64,000 nucleotides of DNA from Mesocentrotus franciscanus (taxonomy: Eukaryota; Echinodermata; Echinoidea; Camarodonta; Strongylocentrotidae): the NCBI GenBank assembly GCA_037976565.1, contig CP137672.1, positions 18,376,335 to 18,440,334 of the forward strand, given 5' to 3'. Every line of letters begins with the position of its first letter. The stretch's first letter is position 1. The notes beneath the pieces are model-generated. The model saw nothing but the letters and a program-made list of their open reading frames with translations, did not search any database and was not told the DNA's origin. Positions 45,331 through 57,552 of the stretch are shown piece after piece. A program made the translations under genes and the position numbers.

Positions 45331-47337
45331 ATTGAAGATTCAAGATTCAAGATAATTTTATTGTCATGTAAAAAATACATAAAATTTGTTTTCGGACCTT
45401 CGAAGGTGCAAACATGTAAATAAACATATACATACATACAAAATCATTACATTTTAGCATAACATTTAACAAAAATCAATCATCACAATTGTATTAAACT
45501 ATGAACAAGAGGGAGGCAGTGCAATCAAAAAGCCTTTTCCACGCCAGAACACCTCTCCAGCTAAGACTACTTCACACATCAACACACATACACACGCGCG
45601 CACCCTCATGAATACACATGACACACCCCTACACACACCTCTTCCACACACGCACAATATACCCATACAAGCCCTACACACACGGACACTGTAATCAACA
45701 TGAAAAGTGCTCTGGCATAGAAATGCCTGGATGGATATAATTGAGACGATAATTTATCTCAGGATAAAATAGCTACTACGCAACGGCGACTTTGAAAGAA
45801 GAGAGAAAATATGATACTTAAGGTCGACTTATATTTTTTTCCAACTAGGTCAATTTATGTATAATTATAAAAATATGTTGCCATCTGTTTTTCAAGAAAC
45901 GTTTTTTTTTTAAATAGCTCAGTCCATAATTACCCAACAAGACATTCGGACGATTTTCATTAACCTCTCTTGCGGACCCTCTTGCGGACCCTCTTAGCTA
46001 AAAAAAAAAACATTTATATATGAAGGTCAAAAGTCTTTGAATTCTTTAAGTAATGAAATAAAAAATGCTCCATCGATTAATACTTGAAATTGTTTTTATT
46101 ACAATCATATCAACCTCATTGAATTTATATATAAATATATATATTTAAATACAAGATCATTCTCTACACGCTGACTCAAAACGTATTTTGATATATTATA
46201 TTGTGCCTTCTCAAGCTTATCTCCTTTCTAACGCGCATTTGTCTTTCCTCATCTTCTTCTCAACCCCACATGCACCTCATCATTTTGTATTATTTTCTGT
46301 ACCCCCAATCTCCCTCCTATTTTTTGGCATTGTCTACTCTTTGTATTGTGACCGTGTTTTCCTATGTTTCCCATGTAAAGTACTGTCTTGTCCCGCTCTC
46401 GTCTCTGTTGGCATCCCCCTTTTTTCTCTATTTTGTAGTTCCTTTTGTAGTTACGAATTTGTTAATTTAATTCATCATTATTCTTAAATATCATTTGAGG
46501 TGTCTACACTTGTACAAGCATTGCTTTTTAGTGGATTCCTCTGTTTCCAATATGTATTCTAAAATTGTTGTAAATGTTTAAAATTGATTTGTAAATGTTT
46601 TGTTGGAAATATAAATAAATTGAATTGAACTTGAATATAGGGAAAACCACAGACAATCGGAGTCTTTTGATCTTAAATTTTGCACATACTTTTATGAACT
46701 CATCTTGCTGCTACAGATACATATTTAGATAAGTTTGTGAGGGCTTGTAAATCCTTGATAGGGGCTTGAGTACAGGATATAAAATTGGATGAGAAAATCC
46801 CATTATTATTTACTTTGAAACACACTTCTGGTCAAGAAAGGTAAAAAAATTCATCTGGATCAAAAGGATCGTTCAGTAAATAAGGTCTCTGGTCATTCAC
46901 CATCACCTATCTTCGCTCCAGTAATCTCGAGGCAGCAGACTACAAGAGACTGTGAAGAATCACGTGACTTGTAAAGGTCCACACACTCCTGCAGGAGTGA
47001 ATGACAGTTTGCCTACGAAGTGAAAGGTTGGTAGGCCTAAACTACATTTAATCAAATTTCTTACAGTAATATTTTGTGATTCCAACTCAAACTGCAATTT
47101 TTTAGTTTTCGCCCATGAGAATTAATTCGATCCAACATGGATGAATGTCTTATAATGTACATCCATCATCCTATAAAGAAAAAGCCGTCACTTAGTCGTA
47201 CCATGTCTCCTTATTACACTTCCATGATTTAGACGTGGGGTTATAGCCAGTGTTTTTTTAGTATGATACACAACCAGAAAAGTGTATTAAAACATATATG
47301 TCATGTTTACTATCACAAGGGACATGGTTTACAACAG
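45331..47337. other. Intergenic with LINE 3'-end-like pieces
   Basis: Holds a CA-rich stretch (45560-45690), a pyrimidine-rich 46195-46480, and AATATAAATAAATTGAATTGAAC at 46609-46630, which resembles the tail of a plus-strand LINE. No supportable gene. Confidence 0.4.
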
Positions 47338-47339
47338 TA

Positions 47340-47450
47340 CACACTAAGAAATAAAGATATACCATTCTGCTACAATAGCAGCACCCTCTGCCAAATACGC
47401 GTAAGTGGATGCAAATCTGCACCCCAACTGCACCCTTATTTCTTAGTGTG
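47340..47450. mobile_element. 111-bp MITE with TA target
   Basis: Inverted ends CACACTAAGAAATAA / TTATTTCTTAGTGTG, with TA on each side (47338-47339, 47451-47452). The TA target and short ends fit a Tc1/mariner-type non-autonomous element. Confidence 0.85.
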
Positions 47451-47452
47451 TA

Positions 47453-48020
47453 GCAGTATCCCTACTCTCATCATAATGTTACTGTTATTGTGACAAATTA
47501 AGCCCCGGACACTATACGATCTGACTACGATCCAATTTTGGAAGAATTTGCAATATCATTTAAAATGAACATTCAAACAGTAAAAATCATAATGAGCGAG
47601 TATTTGAACAGTCAAATGCTTTAAAATAACCTAAATATGGAATTTCAAGTTTCTATGGAATAGGGAAATCTAAATCGGCTCAGAATTGTAGTGACGTCAG
47701 ACCAGTAGGGCAATCGTCTACGACTTGAAGCCGATTCGGCTTTGATTCTGAATAAAATATTTAAATGCACTAAAATTCAAATTGTTAGTATTCTTATTAC
47801 TCTTCAGAATCTTACTCTTGAAGTAATTGTATAAATTTCCATATCTAATATAATTGCCATTTCTTTGAAAATCGGATCGAAGGATGATCGTGAAAAGTGC
47901 GCAGGGCATTAGTCTTTCCCCTTTTTGTAGTGACCTTTGCTTATTCCCATCAACAGGAGGCTATCCCAACATGCTCAAGGGAATGGTGTCCGCCTCTGCT
48001 GGAATCGGTCTTTACTGTCC
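47453..48020. other. Intergenic, no gene seen
   Basis: 3' side of receptor E. No coding sequence or transposon ends recognised. Confidence 0.4.
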
Positions 48021-48982
48021 TTAAGACTTCACCAGTCTGACCTGCATGACTAGACGTACTACTGCGTTCTTGTAATTTGAACTGACAAGGCCAAAGACGA
48101 TGGGGTTAAACCAAAAGGTGGCATACATCGACCAGTACATCGCGGCCTTCCAAACAAAGGACAGATGTGATTGCTCAGAGAGACAAATTATTGTTAAGAT
48201 AAGGTAGGGCATCCACACCAGATAGCTGGCTCCCACCACAGCACAAATTGTTAGCGCGCTTTTACACCTCTCCGAGAAACTATTTTGTTCCGTGTCATGC
48301 GCTTCGGTCGAATAATCACGTGACTGCAGATCAACGCTCGATTGGCGAGCCATCTTGTCCCGTTTCGCATGTGCGCGTGCGATGAACAAAGACGCGCGTT
48401 GAGAAGAGTAGTTACAATGATCAAAGATAAAGGTGCTACATGATAAATCGCCATGACTGGTTGTGTGAAAAGTTCATGTCCATCGATGATAAAATCGCAG
48501 TAACCAATCAGTGCACCATGAATAGATCTTACCATCCCCGCTGATGCTCCCACAACAAGAGCAACAAGCAAGAAGGTTCGAATTCGCGTCCGAGTTAAGA
48601 AATTGTAATACTGGAGAGGGCGGGTCACGGCGACGTACCGGTCAATGGTAATAACAAACAGTATAAACTGGGAAACTCCCACGAAAGTTGTGCAGGTAGC
48701 TGCCGCTATATTGCACCCAACCAAGCTCGATATAATAATGTCTCTGTTAAAATATGCCAAGATCTCCATTTCATAGCAAATTAATCCCCACAAAATGTCA
48801 GAGACTGCCAAAACCCGAAGGCATGAACGCAGATTCTGGGAGAATAGAGGAAAACTGTACGTTAGAACAATGAGGTGGCAGCCGTTCGGTGTCAAGGCAA
48901 GGAATAAGCCAAGACAGTCCATGAATATAACCGTGATAAAAGCAGGAGAATAAAACTCTTGGTTCACTGTCAAATTCTCCAT
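48021..48982 (-). pseudogene. Class A G-protein-coupled receptor E, one-base frameshift
   Basis: Starts MENLTVNQEF (NLT sequon) at 48982 and reads through TM1-TM5: LAVSDILWG, ITIDRYVAVTRPLQYYN, ALIGYCDFIIDG. At LLNARL the frame is lost because a run of 3 A (48388-48390, plus strand) stands where sister genes have 4. The second frame goes on from MFIARAHAKRDKMARQ to TICAVVGASYLVWMPY, FWFNPIVFGLVSSNY and ends at 48021. Everything else is intact at about 320 residues, so it may be a recent pseudogene or a consensus error. Membrane receptor of the same family as A-D. Confidence 0.85.
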
Positions 48983-49001
48983 CGGAACTCTGGCTTGGCA
49001 A

Positions 49002-49414
49002 TCTGGCGGTTACATTTCCTATTCAATTCACCACGCGATATATCTTACAGGCGAACCTTAATAGTCATCATAATTGATTTTTTGCTGCCAATCGTTTAAT
49101 ATATACCTTCTGAACAATTTTAATGCCTTGACGTGCAGTCGTAGGATTGTACGTTTCATGTCCATATAGGGTATTCAGCTTCAATAAAAATCTGCCCATG
49201 TATCCTGTAAAATAGATGAGGGAAAAAATACAAGCGGATTATATCAACTCTAGATATCCGATTTCTATAGCTACCGAATCGTGGTTATGCCTTCAGCGAA
49301 AAGTACTGGTACTAAAGATAATCGTATACAATGAATCCGTAATTCTAAGGATCAAAGATCATAACATCTACTTTTTCATGCGCTTCTAAGACAAATCCCT
49401 GTCACCAACAGTGA
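49002..49414. other. Intergenic upstream of receptor E
   Basis: The likely promoter side of receptor E. I see no TATA-like element that I can defend and no other feature. Confidence 0.4.
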
Positions 49415-50334
49415 TTTTCCACTATCGAAAAAGTAGTGCTTCGTCGCTATCACGTATACCCCCTTCACATACACGGATTTGTCTTACGAGTCCTTACGGA
49501 TCGCATAAATTCACGGATCTTCCACGGATCTTTACGGATTATTACGAGTTATTACGATGTATTTACGGCCAAATTCCACGATTTGTTACGAGTTGTCACG
49601 GAGCAACATACGGGCACCTTTCCCCAAATCGTTAGCAATACGTAAGAATACGTAAAGTATACGTATCTATTCGTAAAGTACTCGTAAATACACGTATAGT
49701 GCTCGTAATAACTCGTAACAATCCGTAAAGCCATCGTAACATGACCCGAATGAAATCGTAAACAACACGTAAGCACTCGTAATAATCCTTAAAATAATCC
49801 GTTAACAAATCGTAAACTAACCGTTACAAATCGTTAAAAAATTGTTACGAATCCTTTATGGGGCGTTCCCACTGTCGTGCGATCCGTTACGAACCCCACG
49901 ATTGGCCATTCGTAGCTGATCGTGGAAATTCTCTGAATTGCTAGGTTTGGATACGAGGTGATGTGAGTCGATACGTTATGGTACGATTTGGTGCGCTTGG
50001 TTGCGATATGGTCACGATTGGTCAATTTCAGGTGACACGATCTGGTCTCCCGTTCAGATACGATCATATACGTTCCGATATGATTGTCCCGATTGAGTCC
50101 ACGATTGGGTCTCGATGTGACACGATCATCACGATCGGGGTCCCCGATTTGGGACGATCGGGTACGTGTAGATACGTTCGAATACCTTCCGATACGTTCA
50201 TCACGAACCGATGCGCTCTGTTGCGACAGTATACGGTTGTGGTTGCGATGTCTTTCACGATAAGGGTCGAGAGTGATCAGGATTTGAGCTACGATTGGAC
50301 CCCGACGGATATATATACAGGCCGACTGACCATG

Positions 50335-51657
50335 GACTTCATTGTTTCTTGAACTTCTACAAAGTGATCACTACAACCCACAACCATTGATGATGACAGG
50401 AGTTGAGGATGATGACAACGTGACATTTGCAGTATTACTGTATGCTTATATTATTATCGCCAGAAAGGAAGAAGACGAGCAGCAGCCAGACGGTACAGAC
50501 CAGCCACAGCCCCAATCACGTAAGTACAGGAGAGCTGCAGTCAGGCAGTTCTGGGTGCAACCATGGCTCACAGAGGAGACGAGACAACAGTTGGCCAGTT
50601 CTCCAGCCTCCTAGACACCAAATTGAGGCTGGAAGATCCAATAGTGTTCCAAAACTACACAAGATTAACACTACAGCTCTTCGATGAAGTCTTGCAGGGG
50701 GTGCCCCCAGCAATCGAGAGGGGACGCACCAGTTTCAGGCAACCCCTCTCAACTGGACTGAAACTGCCAGTGACACTGAGGCACCTTGCCACTGGACAAC
50801 TATCGGTTCCTTGCGTATGCATTTAGGTGTGGAGTGTCCAGCATCTCAGAGATGGTTCCAGAAGTGTGCCAGGCAATTGTGCAAGCGTACAAAATGAGGT
50901 TTTAGCCTACCTGTCACCCCTGAAGCCTGGACAGCCGTAGCTAACCAGTTTGAGCAGAGATGGAACATACCCCATGCCATTGGGGCCCTGGATGGCAAAC
51001 ACATTGCTATCAAGAAGCCACCCCACACTTGAAGCCTGTACTACAATTACAAGGGCTTCTTTTCGATACCACTCCTAGCTCTGGTGGATGCAGATTACAA
51101 CTTTGTGTGGATCGAGCTTGGTGGAAAAGGACACATGTCAGATGATCAGATATTTGGCGACTCTGAGCTGTTCAATGGCCTGGAAGAGGAAGCCCTAGGA
51201 CTCACCCCACCCTGCCCTTTGACTGCAAGCCCTGATGACCTCCAAGACATGCCCTTCTTCATCCTGGGGATGACGCCTTCGCACTCAGGAACTACCCCAT
51301 GAAGCCATACGGAAGAAGAGTGATGGCCAGGGAGGAGAGGATTTTCAACTACAGACTCTCAAGGGGGAGAAGAGTGGTGAAAAATGCCTTCGGTATCCTG
51401 GCCAATAGATTCAGGTGTCTAATGTGAATGATATGGTTGAGGCGGAAAACCAGAATGTCATCCCAGGAGCATGGAGGGACCATGTGGACTGGCTAGATGT
51501 GAATCAACCTTCTGTACCTCGCAACTCAGCTACAGCAGATGCAAATCATCACAAGGAACTCCTAAAGGCCTTCTTCAACTCACCACAAGGTGCGGTCGCA
51601 TGGCAGGAAAGGATGGCCAGGCTGCATGACGCGGAAGGTGGAGAGGATGATATTTGA
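50335..51657 (+). pseudogene. Harbinger transposase (HARBI1-like), broken
   Basis: Fragments in order are VRQFWVQPWLTEE, then FSSLLDTKLRLEDPIVFQNY and [18 protein letters not shown], then a [20 protein letters not shown] block, [20 protein letters not shown] (first catalytic D), [20 protein letters not shown] (second D), [19 protein letters not shown], and [20 protein letters not shown]. The last box normally has a catalytic E in ENAFG; here it is K (AAA in place of a GAA-type codon). At least four frameshifts (near 50570, 50800, 50905 and 51035) and a further one near 51270 separate the parts. The C-terminal frame 51415-51657 ends RLHDAEGGEDDI. Normally it would cut and paste the element; this copy cannot. 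Confidence 0.85.
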
Positions 51658-52154
51658 TATTTTTATTTTTATTTTTGAAAAATTCAGGAAATTGATATTG
51701 AAGATGCATGATTTTCTTTCTATTTTTACTGACTATTCTAAGTCAATGTTTTAGAGCAGTGGAAACTCATTTTAGGTTAATTACAGCAAAGTTGTTAAAT
51801 ATAGGTGACATATATTTATGGATAAAGAAAAGGGAGAGAATTTTAACTCTTTCATTGTCCATGTCTGTGCAAGAACAACAAAAACTTCCATGTGAAAGAT
51901 CAACTATAATGTAATACATTTTAAAAGATGTTTAAATAGCAGTTACCTGAACAAAAGCTATTTTTGACCTTATACTTAATAGTATGGCACTATAGTTTAC
52001 ACACTGCAAAATTGTCACACCTGTATGTATATATCTGTCTATAATGTTATCGAAATATATAAAGTTGGTATCTATCATCTTCTGATTGTATGGACACAAC
52101 TTTCTATTTCAAGTCTGCAAATTAATGGTATACATGTTTACATTACCTTCCATG

Positions 52155-52390
52155 ATTGATAAGAAGAGAGAGAGAGAGAGAGAGGAGAGAGGGGAGAAGG
52201 AATATTAACAACAAGAGGGAGAGAGTGTGAGGTTGAAGAAGCTGATGGAGTGAAGGAAAAGGAGTTATTATGATTAAGGACTATAAAGAGAATGATAGTG
52301 AATGAGAAACAAATGGTTGAGAGAGAAAGAGGAGAGAGAGAGAGAGAGATATGATTAAAAAGAGAGAGAGAGAGGGAAGGAGAAAAAGTG
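52155..52390 (+). repeat. GA-rich tracts inside the Harbinger element
   Basis: Two runs of AGAGAG separated by less regular A/G-rich sequence. No protein is implied. Confidence 0.9.
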
Positions 52391-55300
52391 TAAATATACT
52401 GGGCGCGAGAACTCGTAACAGATCGTAAACGTCCGTGTAAAAGCGTGACTTCTCGTATCTACTCGCATTTACTCGCATCTACTCGTATCATCTTGTATCT
52501 GCTCTTGAGTCGTTCGTGTCAGGTCGTGAGCAATGGTACCCGACAGAGCGTCACAGGTCGTGGCAGATCGCAACACATCTCAACAGAGCGTGGTGTTTGT
52601 CTTTTTCTAAGGTTGATCCCGATCACCACGATTAGGAAGCACGATTAGATGCGATATGTTGCGTTTTATTACGATCCAATACGATCTGATGCGATGATCA
52701 CGATTGACAATTAATCGTGTTGATCGTAGAAATTTGTTGAACCGTCCAAAAATTTCCTACGATCAACACGATTGCCACGACTGACCTCAAGATCTGATAA
52801 TATCTGATAGGATCACCACGATTACATCACGATTAAGACCACAATTTCAATCGTGGCGCCAATCGTGATAGTGGGAACGCCCCATTAAGTATTGTTGCAA
52901 GCGGTTTACGGATGGTTACGTGTTGTTGCGAGCGGTTCACCAGTGGTTTACGATACTTACAGATTGTTACAAGTTATTAACGGGAAAATCGATCCGTGGA
53001 CAATCGTAAGAAGATTTTTTGACATGTCGAAAAAATGGCCTCTCCTTCCACGGATCCTTAAGAGTGTCTGCGAGTTGTTGCGAGTTGTGACGAGTTATTT
53101 ACGGATGCTTGCGATGGACTACGAGTTGGCGATCCGTAAGGACTCGTAAGAAAAATCCGTGTATGTGAAGGGGGTAAAGTGCTGTCGACAGGGGGGCAAA
53201 AATGAAAAGCAGATCTTGGAGACTGCGTTCTGTGGCATTACGAACACATTTGAACTAAGACGCTTTCAAACTGAAATGTCCACATAGGATTATTTCAGTG
53301 TTTCAAATATCATGTTGTAAGTAGATAAAATAGGAAATTTTGATCATCAGAATAGCGTACACGTATAGGGAATATTTCCCACGAAAACATATTTGATCGA
53401 ATGCAATTTTCCAATTGGTACAAGACGTGTTGCCTGAGCGTCCCATGTCTATAGTGTTTATCGAATAGCGACGAAGCGCTACTTTGGAAGATAGCGGAAA
53501 ACTATTATTGGTCCTGACTGATGAGACCAATGTTGAAATGTATTTTCTAAGTGCATGCTTGAAAGTACTGTATTCATTTCTTTACATGCTTTACATCTTT
53601 CTTTTATGTTGTATGTTATTATTACACATTTTACGTTGCTTTGGTGAACACCTATTCTTGATGTTATCAAGTTGCTAAAATACCACCTTTACGATCCACT
53701 TGATCACTACAGAAGTTGAAATACAAACCTCCCATATCTATGACGTAGACAATGGAGTGGTTTTATATTGGTACAATCATTAAAAGGTAGTTATTGATAT
53801 GACAATAACAATGATAAAACAGAACCAGATAGTTTGATACAGATTGATCACCGAAATAGTAGAAATACATTTCTTCAAATCAATCAACAAAAGGTAATAA
53901 GGTATTTCATGTCATACCTATTCCAACCAGTGAATGAGTATCAAGTTTCTTGCATAATTCAACACGTAGAGATGGTACTCTAAAAAGAGGAATTTAGTTC
54001 AGATTAATCCATTTAATACACTGGACCTGAAGTGAGCTCCTATTGAAAGAGTAGACAGGGGCACAAATGTGAGAAGAAATATAATATTCTGATTCCTGAA
54101 CTGTAGACGGTACCAAGACACAATTAACGTTCAATGCATTGCGCGCTAAACGACCTACTGCATCGAAAGACAATGATATGAATAACTCTACTTTCAGTTG
54201 GCAAGGTCTCCCTCGATATTCATTATGATGTTTTCGCCTCTAGCTGCATACCTGAAAGGTAAATGAGGAAATACATGATTGTCATTACCACAAGTACGTG
54301 AATTAACAGTTCCAATAGGCCTATAAGCGGAAGAGATTATATTTCCTGTATAAATATAAACAACAACTACTGAATTATTTCTTTCATGGACGTATTTTAC
54401 TAGTCTGTAATACTCTATATACTCATTTAATCCGTGAATGCGTCATATCAATGAAGCACCAGGGACACCTTTAAGTTGTTTTGTGTATAAAACTCCTTTA
54501 TTTATAAAGAGCGAAAATTAAAATATTGCAAACTCAGGACATGTTCACTGTTGGAAGGTATGATATCCATTATACGACTACAGCCCGTGCTCAAGGGGGT
54601 TCTCCTTCTTCTGTTTAATCATCCTATCATGAAGATCTGTGTGTAGACCACCAGTTGTGTATGCAGACAAACTAAACACGGTTTGTACCCCTTCTCTTTT
54701 CGAGAGGTCTAGCGTACCAACGTGCATAGGGTGTAACTCTCCTACATACGGGGCATCCACTTAACGTTCTGTCCGAGGAACGGAGTGTTTGTCCTGAAAT
54801 CGAGTCTGTATCGAGAACAGAGGGGAGGGGCGCGCTTACACACAACGCGCCATACAGCCTCCTCATACAATAAACGAATTAAATTTAATAACAAAAATAC
54901 CCTGAATGTGCTTTCAATAAGGGAGATACACGTAGAGCAAATAAAGAAGTCACAAGAAAAAAAAATCTTAAAATAAATTAAAAGGGTCGGAAAATTCCTA
55001 TGCAATAACAAGAGAATGCTATATTAGCAATAAATATTATATTGATCACACTCTTATACATATCCTGCATCTAAATCGATATAGTTATAATGGTTTATAA
55101 ATATAACATTGTTTACATTATACAAAGAGCCTTGTTATCGACCAATGATAATGTCGGTAGATAATCAGACTAGTCGTACTTCGTAGTAATTGCCATGAAT
55201 AATCACTGTCATCCGTGAAAATGATTATTTAAGTACATATCGTATACTTGATAGACAACACGGATATTTCAAGGCTTAATAATCGGTTCAATTTATGAAA

Positions 55301-55639
55301 AGGTCATATATAGATGACCTATATTGCGGAAATCATGGTTACTTTTCACTATTTTGAAATTTAGCATTCGTAACTGGTGTTTATCGTGGCATGTTATATC
55401 TCTTCTCTACTAAAAATACTATTGGTTATTGCCTATCTTTGTTTATTTCGTACATCATATATTCACTACAATCATATATACGTTCATGATAAACATTATT
55501 CATGCTTTTTTTTCTCGAATTCTCATCAAAAGTAAGTGACGGTTCCATGATTCTCTGAATGGGGAACACATGTTATAATAAATTGATAAGAGTAATTTTG
55601 TTTACCCAGAGAAGCCTCATCTGTTATTCCTTAAGCCCT

Positions 55640-55803
55640 GCAATTGCTATTACCCCAGCAATTGTCAGGCACCCATTTACACCTGGGTGGAGAGTGGCAA
55701 ATGTCGAATAATGTCTTGCCAAAGGGACATTAGTTTTGGGTGGGATTCGAACCTCAACCCTTAGATTGAGAGTCAAGTGAATGAACCATTATACCACGAC
55801 ACG
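55640..55803 (-). repeat. tRNA-derived SINE, different head
   Basis: On the minus strand: GTGTCGTGGTATAATGGTTC (A box), loop ACTCTCAA (Glu CTC-like), B box GAGGTTCGAATCCC, then ACTAATGTCCCTTTGGCAAG, ACATTTGCCACTCTCCACCC and AGGTGTAAATGGGTGCC. The body is the same as in the other SINEs but with another tRNA-like head. Confidence 0.8.
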
Positions 55804-56352
55804 TCCTGTTTACAACTAGGTGCATTTTTTCTGCGTTTAATAGTACCTTCTCTTTCTCTTCTTCTTTACACTTACTACAGAACATAAATACTAATCGACT
55901 TATTCTTATTCTTTTTCCTCTTCTCCTTCTTCTTCTGTTCTTTCCTTCCTCGGAGGTTTGTTCTTCTTAACTGTGAGACTCCTTAAGCGTTTCGCCTCTC
56001 ACCGACTAATCAGACTTTAAATTATATACTACTCTTCATAAGAGGATGATCTGTAAACAAGCTTTGTTTTAAGCTTCACATTTTACTTTGTGTTTTTGTA
56101 TTTTTTAACATATCTACAATTCTTTCTAAATACCTTGCTATATATTTACAGTACAGTATACATCATTTAAGTTATATACCCTTTATATTTTGTTACTATG
56201 CATTTTGGATACATCTGCATTGTTTTTATGTAAATTCGGAACAAATAAACTGCAATTCAACTTCAAAGGTATCCTGACTTCGGATCCGTCACTAAAAGTA
56301 TATTTACAGCAAAAAAGGAAACTGTTTGACTTTTCGCATTGATCATTATCAT

Positions 56353-57320
56353 TCATTGAACAGAATCGTGCGGATGTCTCGTCTTACGAGTTAGACGTAT
56401 GACAGCTTTCTTGTAATTTCTATTCACAAGACCAAAAACAATAGGATTCAACCAAAAAGTGGCGTAGATCAACCAATACATTGCTACCTTCCCGACAGGA
56501 GAAAGATTCGATTGTGTAAAAAGAATAACTATTGTTATGATAAGATAGGGCATCCACACCAGATAGCTGGCTCCAACCACAGCAGAAATTGTTATCGCAC
56601 TTTATACCTCTCCGAGAATCTGTTTTGTTCAGTGTCATGCGCGTCAGCTGAATCAAGTGTTAGAAGGGAGATGTTTAATTGGCGAGCAACCTGGCATCTC
56701 CTCTTGTGCGCACGCGCAATGAATAAAAGACGCGTGTTGAGAAAAGTCGTCACGATGACAAGAATAACTGGCGTGATGTGGTATATCGTCATAGCTTTAG
56801 TTTCTTCCCTCATGAATAGCTTATCTCCATCAAAGTCGCAGTGGCCAATAGCAAAACCATGCACAGAGCGTCCTACACTCATTGACAATCCAAACATAAA
56901 AACAGCCAATAAGAAGATTCGGATTCGTCTGAGAGTAAGAATATTATAATACTGGAGAGGGCGAGTCACTGCGATGTATCGGTCAATGGTAATTACAAAA
57001 AGTGTCAGTTGTGAAAAAAGCACCAACAATACACACAAACCTACAGCTACATTACATTTGACCAAGGACGTTTTTATCATCGTTCTGTTGAAATAATATA
57101 TGATGTTTATTCCGTGACATATAGATCCTCCTGCGATGTCAATGACTGCTAACACTCGAAGGCAGAAACGGAGATTTCCCGTGAAGAGAGAAGTATTCAG
57201 GATAAGGACAATCAGATGAAAAACATTAAGTAACACTGAAAGGAGCAAACTAAAGCACTCCAAAAAAATGAGAAAAATGAAAACACCATGACAGCTTTCC
57301 TCCTCAGTCGAATTCCCCAT
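56353..57320 (-). pseudogene. Class A G-protein-coupled receptor B, one-base frameshift
   Basis: Closest sister of receptor A. Starts MGNSTEEESCHG at 57320 (NST sequon) and reads TM1 to TM5 intact (LAVIDIAGG, ITIDRYIAVTRPLQYYN, AIGHCDFDGD, LLFIARAHKRR, FSERYK). A run of 3 T (56601-56603, plus strand) where A has 4 shifts the frame and gives RYKVR-stop. The next frame continues through VVGASYLVWMPY and NPIVFGLVNRNY and ends HPHDSVQ at 56353. The full-length form would be about 320 residues. Recent pseudogene or consensus error. Confidence 0.88.
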
Positions 57321-57363
57321 CTTATGTCTTTATTTAAAATTTGGTTTGTTCGGTTTGTTCCTT

Positions 57364-57552
57364 TCTTTTACCTCACTGCTTAGAAAGCATTTACATGCTT
57401 GAAAGTAAGCAACCATGTGACCGCTCGCTGTATACGTCCTCTCCGAGAGGCTTGGTAATAAGGATTAATGCCTTACCAATGGGCACTAGCGCATCGACTT
57501 GGTTTCGAACCTGGTTACGAGAACACTGCCCTACCACTGAGTCATCGCGTCT
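57364..57552 (-). repeat. Thr-like SINE upstream of receptor B
   Basis: Orthologous position to 13212-13402, with the same orientation and the same distance from the receptor start. Confidence 0.75.

Larger units (their letters stand above)
49859..52884 (+). mobile_element. Harbinger-type DNA transposon, 3.0 kb
   Basis: Inverted ends TGGGGCGTTCCCACT at 49859 and its complement ending at 52884, flanked by TTA on both sides (49856-49858, 52885-52887). This is the target usual for PIF/Harbinger. Long subterminal regions (49875-50330 and 52400-52870) are filled with ACGAT, CACGAT and GATACG words on both strands. The middle carries a broken transposase gene and GA-rich tracts (52160-52380). No second (Myb-like) gene was recognised. 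Confidence 0.85.
49459..53174. mobile_element. Middle element with TA target duplication
   Basis: Inverted ends of about 45 bp, starting CCCCCTTCACATACACGGAT and continuing CTTACGAGTCCTTACGGATCG, with TA outside both (49457-49458, 53175-53176). Without the Harbinger inside it is about 690 bp of sequence full of TTACGAGT, TTACGGAT and CGTAAxxACTCGTAA words. No coding sequence of its own. Superfamily not assigned. Confidence 0.8.
49415..53501. mobile_element. Outer inverted-repeat element of a three-layer nest
   Basis: Left end TTTTCCACTATCGAAAAAGT followed by AGTGCTTCGTCGCTAT (49415-49450). The right end (53465-53501) is the imperfect inverted equivalent. Taking out the inner element leaves about 370 bp of non-coding sequence, a MITE. 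Its target duplication is unclear. The right edge lies only 10 bp from the start of the S2 duplication. Confidence 0.65.
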
